Of a stretch of DNA of 64,000 bases, positions 46,935 through 55,337 are shown in pieces; within the stretch, counting starts at the first letter, position 1, and each line of letters opens with the position of its first letter. The DNA is from Hetaerina americana (lineage: Eukaryota; Arthropoda; Insecta; Odonata; Calopterygidae). The translations under genes and the position numbers were made by a program. The DNA lies in the NCBI GenBank assembly GCA_022747635.1, contig JAKTNV010000006.1, positions 70,154,590 through 70,218,589 of the forward strand, given 5' to 3'. The notes beneath the pieces were generated by a model. The model saw nothing but the letters and a program-made list of their open reading frames with translations, did no database searches and was not told the DNA's origin.

Positions 46935-47345
46935 AAAATTCAAGAGAATAACCCAGAAAAGAATGGTGAAGGAAATGGAACTATGCAGCACTAACCGGCA
47001 CGACGAGGAGTATAAACAAGCAGCAGAGAAAATATGAGGTAGAAAAGAGAGGCCAGTACAAAAAATATAATAAATATCCAAACTGGATATCGCAAGTCAA
47101 AAACCAAACCAGAATACCACTAAAGAAGAAAGGTTTGCTTAACGGCGAGATGATTAGAGAGAAATATTAGATAAGGAAATAGAAGAATATAAACATATAT
47201 TTAGAATGTATGTGGAACTGAAGAGAAGATTATTGTAGTTTAGGATGTAAGGTTGTCTTATTTGTGAGAGGAAGGTGGAAGAATATGTGTAGTCAGTGTC
47301 TATGCAAAACCTACCATAGCTGGTAGAATACCAGCAATAATAACA
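46935..47345 (+). mobile_element. 3' end of a second RTE-like LINE family
   Basis: An A/G-rich coding-like tail (AGAAAAGAATGGTGAAGG, GAGAGGCCAGTACAAAAAAT) leads into a 3' UTR and ends CCTACCATAGCTGGTAGAATACC followed by (AATAATAAC)n. The terminal stem CTACCA/TGGTAG (47311-47326) has the same position and form as in the main RTE family, but the sequence upstream is different. A related family sharing a 3' terminus is the simplest reading. Confidence 0.5.
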
Positions 47346-47539
47346 ATAATATATTCCTCCCATCATTACTTCTGTCAACATTACATTCCAAAATCATTAT
47401 GCATAAGATTAAATGGAGACGATCACTATTCTTAAATTACTTCGTTAACTATATGATTTGATTGGGATAAAGTAATAATATTTTAAGTTTGAAACTTGGG
47501 TTTTCAGATAGATATACAGAAGAAGATAAAGTAGCCCAC

Positions 47540-48170
47540 TTAAATGTGAAGTAGTTAAATCAGCTGAAATAGTTTACCTATCTCGAAAGTGCTGGGCCAT
47601 AATGATCAGAGAAATTGGGGCAAAAGAAGAAAACTGCCGTAGGAAAAGAATTATTCACAATTAGGAGGGCATTGATGATGGGGCGTTGAGTTAGGACCAT
47701 ACGAAAAGACTCGATAAAGCTTTTAGGGAGCGTGGTCTCTTTGGGCCAAAAACATGATCGGTGAGGCAAGGTGACGATTGGTTTAGATTGTAGGCTTTCA
47801 AAATGTGATCGCGGATGTGAATTGAAAATTTGAAATGGATGGAATGGAAAAAAATGAGTGATATACGTTATGGGAGAGGAAACGAATTTGTTGGGGAAAT
47901 CCAAAGGAGGAAGGAATTAAGGATACAGTTTAAATTGGCAATGGGATGTTGGAGACTGTTCTATTGGAGAATGTTAGGCAAGTGAAGAAGGGAAAGGACT
48001 AAGATGGTCATATTTGAAGAAATGAATGGAGGATGAATACATACGCAATTAAAGGAGCTTTCATTTTAGTGCCGGATATCAAGTACTTTTTTGTCAGGAG
48101 ATGAAAATAAATATACCATTGTAGCATTAGATACTTTATCTATCCGAAATCCAGCTTCAATGATAGATTA
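47540..48170 (+). mobile_element. RTE-like LINE 3' fragment, decayed
   Basis: Blocks matching the 45.99-46.6 kb region in order: GAAATAGTTTACCTATCTCG; AAAAGACTCGATAAAGCTTTTAG; GGCTTTCAAAATGTGATCGCGG; GATGTTGGAGACTGT; GAATGTTAGGCAAGTGAAG. The end near 48150-48170 retains GATAGATTACC from the terminal stem. The frame is closed by many stops. Confidence 0.65.
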
Positions 48171-48712
48171 CCAATATTAACAATTATAGATTAGAGTAAC
48201 ACTACCTTTTTACGTCTCAAGGGAATCAGAATGTGCCGCATCCGAGCGTGTGGACGTAATTTCCTGCTTATAATAATCCGTTACTTTAAATGATTCACGG
48301 ATGAGTGATTATAGGCAGGGTTGCCTTTCACCAAACTAATTATTCAAGTTAAACCTAACTATTATTCTCCATCGTTCCATAACTGATACTTGTAATGCAT
48401 CACTCTCGCAGTTTCTGAAGTAATCTGATTAATCAATTCATCGACGGAAAGTTTTCCTTTGTTTGAACGCTAACACGCAATGATCCGTGATAACATTTTG
48501 TACTTGGGACAACCACGCCTTAATCAATAAAAAAGTAGACTCTGGTAAAAAAATTGGAAAGTATCAGTTATGTACGGAAATATACGAGCTATTTAAGTAT
48601 TTATATTCAATGCATATATGTAATCAAAAGCAGCTTAATTCAATCTTTTGCCTGGATATTTTTTCTTATATTATATCGTGGTCAAATTTGCTGGAAAAAC
48701 ATTAGCCCAAAA
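48171..48712. other. No recognised gene
   Basis: AT-rich; short overlapping frames at 48487-48705 have no recognised motif. Confidence 0.4.
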
Positions 48713-48806
48713 TTTCTTCTCCTCCATATTCACCGGTATATATTTCTACATCTACGCATTACCCCGAAAGCCGCCGCAAGGGCGTGTGGCGGGGATTGTT
48801 AGGTCA
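48713..48806 (-). mobile_element. LINE 3' tail module, minus strand
   Basis: The minus strand reads GGTGACCTAACAATCCCCGC, CACACGCCCTTGCGGCGGCT, TTCGGGGTAATGCGTAGATG. This is the same module as at 54.77-54.83 kb, including the leading GGTGACCTAACA. No upstream LINE sequence is recognisable. Confidence 0.6.
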
Positions 48807-49194
48807 CCATTTGCAAACTAGAATGAAAACACATGCAAAATCAAGCTATACCTCTGCATAAATATAAGTATGTTCATGCACTTGTAAACCTTAATTACAC
48901 CAAAGAAAGTATTTAAATGCATTAGTATTTAAAAGCAAGATACGTATATTCATAGCATGCTGTGGAACTGTTAAAAAGTTGGGTCTATTAAATAAAAAGA
49001 ATAACATGAAGGAAGAAATATGCGAAATATCGATAAAAATATATACACTACCAATTCTTATTATCTCCTACGCGATTTCTGTCATGTCTATTATGATCTC
49101 TTATAGTTTGAGGAAAAAACGACAATTTAAATTTGTGCTTTCTACAATAAATCTCTCTGATTTTATGTTTGTGATCTGAGATAACATACTAAGT
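48807..49194. other. No recognised gene
   Basis: AT-rich; a 66-codon hydrophobic frame at 48979-49179 (+) has no clear start context or known motif. Confidence 0.35.
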
Positions 49195-50718
49195 GGGGGC
49201 CCATATATATGTCCACAGAAAAGTTAACCTGCCTCAAATTTACGTATTAAAGTTAACCTGTATGTAAGCCTTCGATCAACTAGTCCTAATTCTAATCCCT
49301 TTAATAGTGTTGTGACGCTGCTACCTTGTTCATAACAACTTTTCACAAACCTAGCTGTAGTTCTAATATTAAGCCTACTTCATAAGGATCCCGTATACTT
49401 GCAGCATACTCAAGGTGGGGCCGAACTAACGTGAAATAACAAAGCTCCTTGACCCTTTCATTGCAATTCCCAAGTACTCTTTTTATGAATCCTAACTTTT
49501 TATTAGCTATTCCGCAAACTTCGCCAATGGGTTTTCACCAGGACATCTGTAGTTATCTGTAGTTATCGTTACAACCAAGTTCCTTACCAATTCCACGAGT
49601 GCAATGGTGGTTTTCAATATTTTTTTGGTGTTTTCTGGAGAAGTACTCGTACTTTCCTAAAAAATGTGTCGAAATACATTTATTCAAATTATGTTCTAGA
49701 TCCCATGTCTCGCACCACACTTGAATTGCGTTTGGGTCGTTAACGAATCATAATCTTTTTTCATGATTGGCTATGCCCCTATATATCACGGCATCGTCAG
49801 CAAATAGACGAATAATACTGGACTACTTAGGCCCGACGTAATAAATGCATAAAAGGGACAATAGCTGATCAATAACACTTCCCTGTAGGACACACGATGT
49901 TATGCTTACTGAGTCCGATGATACCCCGTCTGTTACGACTCTTTACTCGCGGCCTAAAAGTTATTAATCCAATCCATTACACATTTATGAATCCAATAGC
50001 TTCCCAACATTTGGAACAAATTTTAACGAGGGAATCTATCAAATGCCTTTTTAAAACGTAGAAATATAGCATTAACCAGAGCGTTATTTTTTACCGAGCC
50101 CAATATAACATGAATGCCAAATGTCAGTTGGGTTTCGCAAAATCTACCATTTCGAAAACCGTGTTGTTTTTTTACAAGTAAAGTCTGAGAATCGAGATAT
50201 TTCATGTTTGAACTAGTATTGTTCCGGTGAACTATTATTGAAATCGCTCTGAAAATAGTGGTTTAATGTTTTAGCTTTTCCTAAACTGGTGTTAAATTTT
50301 TGCCCGTTGTTATTTAGGGATGGCAATGGCGTCTTGTTTCCCTGAACCTCCACTACATATGACTAAAACCATTTGGGATTATCGTCCATATAATCGCCCA
50401 ATCTTTTATTTTAAAATTTTTATGAACCCTTGGTGACATGTTGTCTTGCTTACGCTTTAGCTTTTTATGTATTATATCATATTTTTACAGGTAGAATCTT
50501 CTTTTGTGATCTCTTCATTTTTGAATACCATGCTCTTCGGTGTTTTAATGCTTTTCGTATTTCTATTTGTACTATCTAGGTTCCTTTCTGTCACTTTTAA
50601 ATTTTTTAAGCTGTGTGTTTTTTTTTACTGTAGCCCGTGTAACGTCGAGAAAAGCACTCCAAATAATCCCTCTCTGTTCCTACTACTTTCCTTAAATGAA
50701 CCATAAGACTGCTGTAGG
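49195..50718 (-). mobile_element. CR1/L2-like LINE copy A, minus strand, decayed
   Basis: Read from right to left: a linker with GNKTPLPSLN near 50310-50340; the RT start LLVKKQHGFRNGRFCETQLT near 50120-50185; KKAFDRFP near 50025-50045; the catalytic LFADDAVIYRGIANHE near 49765-49812; then KLGFIKRVLGNCNERVKELC and LVRPHLEYAAS near 49400-49500. Frameshifts divide these blocks. The right end (50688-50718) is one arm of a perfect hairpin that abuts copy B. The sequence differs from the LINE at 10.2-12.7 kb by many changes, so this is a separate old copy. Confidence 0.7.
50023..50205 (-). pseudogene. CR1/L2-like reverse transcriptase fragment
   Basis: This 60-codon frame covers the conserved KKQHGFRNGRFCETQLT motif and ends in RFKKAFDRFPR, the region of RT motif A, where the Asp of 'DFSKAFD' is changed in the first position (LRFKKAFD). 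A catalytically dead remnant. Confidence 0.7.
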
Positions 50719-50753
50719 TCACCCTACAGCAGTCTTATGGTTCATTTAAGGAA
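50688..50753. repeat. Perfect 31-bp inverted repeat with 4-base loop
   Basis: Left arm 50688-50718 begins TTCCTTAAATGAACC; right arm 50723-50753 ends GGTTCATTTAAGGAA. They are exact reverse complements with loop TCAC (50719-50722). It lies precisely between the end of CR1-like copy B and the start of copy A. Confidence 0.95.
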
Positions 50754-51600
50754 TTACGTATAATCCTGTAGTTGTTATCCCGTATTGTCCGCGGAAAGGA
50801 GCCCTAAAGTCTGCTAGTTCTGGCATCTATTTCCCGAATTTTACATAAATAATTCAAGTGACTAGTTTATGTTGAAGTACGAATGATTTGCAAGACCTCG
50901 GTACTGAAACATACGGATCTGAAAGTAATTTAAAACTAGCATTGAATCGTCTCTCTTCTAATAGTTCCCACCCCAACTCCATAAGTATTTCAGAGACTCT
51001 CTTCGTTTTATCGTAGAAGTTTTTAACAAAACGGGCTGCCCGGCGTTGAACCTTCTCTATTTCCCGAATGAGGTCTTTTTCACTCGTATCCAATTCCCAT
51101 ACACTACATGCATATTCTAAATGAGGCTAACAAGAGCGTAGTAACAACATTCCTTGACCTTGGAGTCACTTCTGCCGACATTGCGTCCAATAAATCCCAA
51201 TTTTGTATATGCTTTCCCGCAGACTTTACGTATGTGGGTCCCTAAAGTTAAGTCATAGTGAATGTGAAACTCAGGTATTTCACCGTATCAACTACCTTAG
51301 GTCAACTCCAGCTAATTTTAAACAAATCCCGTTGATCCTTTGAAGAAATTTACCACTGAACACTTATTAAGATCTAATGTTAATCCCCATTGTGAAACCA
51401 ATTAATAATGCACTCTAGATCATGTGCGAGAATTAAAGGATTCTCATCCCCCGATATCTCCAGACAAATCTCTGTATCATTCGCGAACATCCTAATCTTA
51501 CTTTTCACTGCGCCATTTAAATCGTTTACAAAAATCAAGAATAGCAACGGCCCGATTACGCTTCCCTGAGGAACACGCGCATGATCTTAATTTCTGAAGT
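50723..51600 (-). mobile_element. CR1/L2-like LINE copy B, minus strand, C-terminal half
   Basis: Read right to left: RVPQGSVIGPLLFLIFVNDL near 51535-51595; KIRMFANDTEICLEISGDE, where FADD has become FAND, near 51445-51510; DLNKCSVVNF near 51345-51375; AYTKLGFIGRNVGRS near 51165-51210; EKVQRRAARFVKNFYDKT near 51015-51065; and the end-of-ORF motif SFPRTIRDNN near 50775-50805. Domains are in normal order with frame breaks. The Penelope-like element begins just to its right. Confidence 0.7.
50854..51093 (-). pseudogene. CR1/L2-like LINE C-terminal fragment
   Basis: The 79-codon frame starts MDTSEKDLIREIEKVQRRAA and contains RRAARFVKNFYDKTKRVSEI and LGWELLEERR. This block is typical of the C-terminal end of CR1/L2-like ORF2 proteins (VQRRAARFV ... 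LGW-LEERR). It has no start or stop of its own; it is part of copy B. Confidence 0.75.
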
Positions 51601-51649
51601 TAAAAAATAGACTGCCAAGAAATTATATAACGAAATACTCTTGGGTAAA
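51601..51649. other. Flank between CR1-like copy B and the Penelope-like insertion
   Basis: Probably still within copy B, upstream of 'VPQGS', but too short and decayed to prove. Confidence 0.3.
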
Positions 51650-51662
51650 ATATAGGAGGAAT

Positions 51663-51983
51663 GATTTCCACATTTTTCGGGCTGCGTCCGCGTATGTCGT
51701 TTAAATGTACAACAGTTTCGCCAGCTATCCTGCTGGCGTCCTCAGGTCAAGGATGAAAAGAAGCTTGTTGTCCCGTCTTATATAGGAAAAATCCGGCGCC
51801 AATACCGGGAAATTTCTTGGCCAATCAGGGAACGTCCTCATATTTGCGCGGAATAATTCTTTTCCACGCACTGTGGAGTGGATATCCATCCTCTCTGTTA
51901 AAATTTTCTGGCCTTTTAACGATTTCAATGGCCTCTCTGATTATTCTCTGGAAGTATTTTCCTTCTTTCGCTATTATTTTAGC
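51663..51983 (-). repeat. Inverted terminal copy (pLTR), left arm
   Basis: Reverse complement of 52824-53145, with one single-base indel near 51745 (GGTCAAGG versus GGTTCAAGG) and no other difference seen by eye. It starts right after the target duplication and lacks the last 34 bp found at the right end. It carries the C-terminal codons of the element in antisense. Confidence 0.9.
51709..51745 (-). ncRNA. Hammerhead-ribozyme-like core in the left (inverted) pLTR
   Basis: The exact reverse complement of the right-arm core is present: on the plus strand TTTC (51716-51719), then the stem II halves CGCCAGC and GCTGGCG (51719-51738), then TCCTCAG (51739-51745). The one-base indel between arms lies just outside the CUGANGA box, in the stem I flank. 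Confidence 0.5.
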
Positions 51984-52982
51984 TTCGAAAAGGAAGCACT
52001 GGAATCCTGCGACAAGCGGCCCTCACTGTGGCTAAGATATGTCGACGACACTTTTGTCATTTGGTCACACGGAGAGGGAGAATTAAAAAAGTTCCTGAAA
52101 CATCTGAACTCACAGCATCAAGCCATCCACTTCACTATGGAGGTGGAAAAGGATCATCAACTGCCCTTCTTGGACGTCATGGTGAAGAGAAATAAAGGGA
52201 ATGGGAGGCTTGGACACAGAGTATACAGGAAGCCTACTCACACCGACCGCTACCTTAATGCTGCATCGCACCACCATCCCAGTCAGAAGACCTCACTGGT
52301 AGACACACTTATCAAACGAGCATATAAAATATGTGACTCCGATTCTATTGCCAACGAGAAGAAACACTTGACAAATGCCCTGCAAAGGAATGGGTACAGC
52401 GCTCATATGATCCAAAAAAGGGCCGAGAAGGAAGAAAAGAAGAGACAAACCACCGCTGTTCCTGACAGGGAGGAAGACTCCAGACCACGACCGAAGGCTT
52501 ACGTCACCATCCCCTTCATCGCAGGGACTTCGGAAAGAATCGCGAGGGCTTTAAGGAAACATGATGTGGTGACCAGATTCAACTGCGTCACCAAGATAGC
52601 CGACACCCTACCCGGACCCAAGGATGGAATTTCACCGTTAATATCAGAAGGCGTGTACCAAGTGCCATGCTCCTGTGGCAAATGGTACATCGGTGAAACA
52701 TGCAGAGCGCTGTAAACACGCATGAGTGAACACCAGAGGGAAACCAAGGCCTAACAGTTTAGAGCATCGGCCATCGCTGAGCACGCCTGGAGTGAACCTG
52801 GACACTCTATTCTGTTCGACGACGCTAAAATAATAGCGAAAGAAGGAAAATACTTCCAGAGAATAATCAGAGAGGCCATTGAAATCGTTAAAAGGCCAGA
52901 AAATTTTAACAGAGAGGATGGATATCCACTCCACAGTGCGTGGAAAAGAATTATTCCGCGCAAATATGAGGACGTTCCCTGA
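51984..52982 (+). pseudogene. Penelope-like RT C-terminus + GIY-YIG endonuclease, broken by two stops
   Basis: The element's protein copies RNA into DNA and nicks DNA. The real homology starts at FEKEALESCDKRPSLWLRYV (51984); the preceding 37 codons of the open frame belong to the inverted arm. YVDDTFVIW (YVDD at 52038-52049) is RT motif C. HQLPFLDVMVKR and GHRVYRKPTHTDRYLNAASH follow as in PLE RT thumbs. Then comes a Lys/Glu/Arg-rich linker with KAYVTIPFIAGTSERIARAL. The GIY-YIG part reads GVYQVPCSCGKWYIGETCR (GVY 52650-52658, YIG 52686-52694). An in-frame TAA at 52713-52715 and another at 52752-52754 interrupt it. The same frame then continues through EHAWSEPGHSILF and a final REAIEIVKRPENFNREDG to a TGA at 52980-52982. 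Motif A is missing by truncation, so it is inactive. Confidence 0.9.
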
Positions 52983-53145
52983 TTGGCCAAGAAATTTCCC
53001 GGTATTGGCGCCGGATTTTTCCTATATAAGACGGGACAACAAGCTTCTTTTCATCCTTGAACCTGAGGACGCCAGCAGGATAGCTGGCGAAACTGTTGTA
53101 CATTTAAACGACATACGCGGACGCAGCCCGAAAAATGTGGAAATC
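52824..53145 (+). repeat. Terminal copy (pLTR), right arm
   Basis: Holds the last ~53 codons of the endonuclease frame, then non-coding sequence. Near-exact inverted match of 51663-51983. A 34-bp unpaired tail (53146-53179, ending CGAACGAAC) follows before the target duplication. Confidence 0.9.
53063..53100 (+). ncRNA. Hammerhead-ribozyme-like core in the right pLTR
   Basis: CTGAGGA (53063-53069) fits the conserved CUGANGA box. A perfect 7-bp stem II follows: CGCCAGC (53070-53076), loop AGGATA, GCTGGCG (53083-53089). Then GAAA (53089-53092), and C-TGTT-GTA, which could form a minimal stem III with a UH cleavage context at GTA (53098-53100). Hammerheads with very short stem III have been reported in Penelope-like pLTRs. 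I could not find convincing stem I pairing between the flanks, so activity is unproven. Confidence 0.5.
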
Positions 53146-53249
53146 ACCTACTCATCGCCGCGGAAACCTTCGAACGAACATATAGGAGGAATATCCGGAG
53201 ACAATCCGGTCTTGTAATAATTTGAGAAAAATAGCCTATCTAGAGTAGT

Positions 53250-53330
53250 GAGGCCTTCGACCCATGCAGAGTACTCCCCTTGGGATCTCACACACTTCCC
53301 TGCACATATTCCACTTTTCAAAACAATCAT
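53250..53330 (+). pseudogene. Possible mariner transposase C-terminal scrap
   Basis: THAEYSPWDLTHFPAHIPLF resembles the mariner 'HPPYSPDLAP-DFFLFP' block near the last catalytic Asp, with an extra residue and many changes. Short and uncertain; it precedes rather than follows the next mariner piece. Confidence 0.3.
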
Positions 53331-53389
53331 CAACGTCGTCCTTCAAAATAGTTATCCGCTGACTTATCGCCTCATTTTGTCAACGTCAA

Positions 53390-53562
53390 GAACTTTGTTA
53401 GGAATACTGAAAAGAAAGATTTTGTGCTGCAGCTGCAGAAGTCATGCAACAAGCCGCAAACAATGACCCAGGTTTTCTAAAAAAGGTCATCACTGGAGAG
53501 GGATCATGGGTCTACCGCTATGGCCCTGAAACAAAAGCCCAGTCCACCCAACAGTTAGTTGA
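53390..53562 (+). pseudogene. Mariner-family transposase fragment
   Basis: The frame starting at 53444 reads AANNDPGFLKKVITGEGSWV, then YRYGPETKAQSTQ. The mariner consensus there is 'NDPNFLKKVITGDESWVYGYDPETKAQSSQ', so the match is strong. Residues before 53444, in another frame, also resemble mariner (KNFV-TEKKDFV), which implies a frameshift. The first catalytic Asp of the D,D(34)D triad (in ITGDE) is Glu here and the next Glu is Gly, so the active site is lost. Downstream (53562-53674) the frame no longer resembles a transposase. Confidence 0.75.
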
Positions 53563-54495
53563 TTTTTCATTACTGAACGGTTTCCGGACAGACCTCGTAC
53601 ATTTTACTCGAGTGTTCCCTAACGTCTGTATCTCAGTTAATATCAGTGAAAAAACCGTTGCGCTTCAGCTCTGAAAAGAACCCATTTGCTTGTGATATCA
53701 TGTTTCTCACTGGCTTCTTTATAGACTTTAACTGCTGCGAAGGTTTTTATAATTTTTTAACAAGTACACTGTGCTAACGGGAGCGTAGCTTTACCGACCA
53801 CAGTGTAGCCTTATGGTCGTCCAATTAAAATAGATCTGGCTTCTCCTCAGGTTTACTGCAGTGAGTCACTTCTCCAGCCACAGCTCCTTATTCTTCACAA
53901 CTACACGTTCGCTGGGATTACTCGCTTATTCTGGGGCATTCGCTAAGCGTAGCTACGGATGGTCGACAGGCTCAAATTCGTGGCCCAAAAAATGTAATGG
54001 AAAGCTCTTATCTTCGTGAAGATAGTGTGGTGTTAGACTCCAGGAAATGTTTCCAAAACCATTTGGTTGAAAATACATCCTTTTGTAACGCATAAATATT
54101 ATGTCTATTGAGGAATATTCAATAGAAAATGACAATAATTTTTTCGTAGGGAGATAACTTTAAAAAATCCTTTATATTTTATAATTAGGTTAATTTAAAT
54201 GTATATTTCACTAGTTTCATTGATTTTTTTCTACTACTAAGTCAGCGGCAGTAATTGGAAACATGCTAACTATGCCTGCGCGTTAGCTCACATTGGTGAA
54301 CATGAGAAAGGCCTCACGGGGCTATTTCTCGACTAATGGGATGATAAAACACTCAATATACATTTATTATTTCTTGCGTGCATAGTCATGGCGCTGTATC
54401 CAGCCTGCTGTATTTAAATACGTTACATGGCGATTTCGATGGCCTTGGAGAATTCTCAGTACATCCCAATGGCATTATTACGTTGGGTCGCATTC
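53563..54495. other. No recognised gene
   Basis: Mixed to AT-rich sequence; no motif, RNA box or repeat identified. Confidence 0.4.
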
Positions 54496-54832
54496 CCTGC
54501 TTTTTAGAGACTCTTTGGGGGTAGAGTGTTTCGTGGTGCATTTTCATGTGGTGTTTCAATTTCTTGCTTGTTGTGTCCTGGCTTCCGTGTTGTAGGATGG
54601 CTTTCGTGCTGCATCATGGGGTGCAGTTTTTTAGTTGTTTTGCGGTATATGTGTTTGCATGAGTATTGGATGAAGGGATTTTTGCATGAGTGTGTGCGCT
54701 GCTGTGGGTGTAATTTTCCGTGTTGTTTTTTTGCATGTGGTATTTTTCCTTTTTACGGTTGGTGACCTAACACCACCCGCCACACGCCCTTGCGGCGGCT
54801 TGCGGGGTATTATGTAGATGTAGATGTAATAT
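54496..54832 (+). mobile_element. LINE 3' UTR and tail module
   Basis: A G/T-rich stretch (54526-54765, open as a Cys-rich 79-codon frame by chance) leads into GGTGACCTAACACCACCCGC, CACACGCCCTTGCGGCGGCT, TGCGGGGTAT, then TGTAGATGTAGATGTA. This tail is shared with the CR1/L2-like ends at 5.8 and 12.65 kb, and with 48.75 kb (minus). The upstream part is unlike those LINEs, so this may be another subfamily or a SINE that borrows the tail. Confidence 0.6.
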
Positions 54833-54899
54833 CATTTCTCTTTACATTTGCTGGTACTGGTACGACATGCTGACGCACCATTTCCCAAACGTTGAAAAA

Positions 54900-55145
54900 C
54901 AATTTGATCGTAACTTTTCCAGTAGCTCACAAGCATTTTGGTGATAATGATGCAAAAATATTCAAACAGACCTTTTGTTTGACCTCTTTGCTCTCAGGAT
55001 CAAAATGGCGAAGCAAAGATTCATTTGCGGTTACCAACTTTGAAAAGAACTGATCCTCCAGAAACATCAGCTTGAGATGCCCACAAAAATGAGCGCGAGC
55101 GTATTGTCGATCGGTTGTGAATATTCTCGCAATCAAACGCGCACT
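54900..55145 (-). pseudogene. Second mariner-family transposase fragment (different subfamily), minus strand
   Basis: The minus frame 54927-55136 reads HLKLMFLEDQFFSKLVTANE, then SLLRHFDPESKEVKQ. The mariner pattern is 'FLSRIVTGDESW-HHFDPESKRQSMEW', so FDPESK and the position of VTGDE are clear. The catalytic Asp has become Asn (TANE) and the Trp is lost. The fragment has an intact frame over 69 codons but is far shorter than the ~345 residues of a full transposase. Confidence 0.7.
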
Positions 55146-55289
55146 AACATGTCACCAGGTTTATTGTCGCGATGCATGAGTGGCACCTGATAATTTTACA
55201 TTTTCTGACATTACTGTTAACGATATTCGAAGATCTTCTCACACGATGGCAGTACCAATATTAATACTTCACTATAAATACTTTCTAGC

Positions 55290-55337
55290 CACCGCCAGCG
55301 TGTGCGGCAGGGGGTGATTACACACCAGACTACTTTA
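55290..55337 (-). mobile_element. CR1/L2-like LINE 3' tail, minus strand
   Basis: The minus strand reads TAGTCTGGTGTGTAATCACC, CCCTGCCGCACACGCTGGCG. It matches the TCTGGTGTG...TCACCC...TGCC-CACACGC order of the 5.8 kb tail. Nothing upstream is recognisable. Confidence 0.55.

Larger units (their letters stand above)
51650..53192 (+). mobile_element. Penelope-like element with inverted terminal copies and target-site duplication
   Basis: A direct repeat ATATAGGAGGAAT at 51650-51662 and 53180-53192 brackets the insertion. Inside it, a 321-bp inverted copy (51663-51983) of the element's 3' part is followed by the C-terminal part of RT, a linker, a GIY-YIG domain, the 3' part itself (52824-53145) and a 34-bp tail. 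Penelope-like elements encode RT plus GIY-YIG endonuclease and often carry terminal repeats (pLTRs) in direct or inverted orientation; this layout is an inverted-pLTR, 5'-truncated copy. The 13-bp duplication is in the range described for the group. The arms are nearly identical, so the copy may be fairly young, although its ORF is broken. Confidence 0.9.

Noticed and set aside
51873..51983. N-terminal 37 codons of the Penelope-like frame as a true protein start
   Set aside because: This part is translated from the inverted terminal arm; RT homology begins at 51984.
54526..54765. Cys-rich 79-codon frame that could suggest a small secreted protein
   Set aside because: It lies in a G/T-rich LINE-type 3' UTR directly before the shared tail module; cysteine codons follow from TGT/TGC richness.
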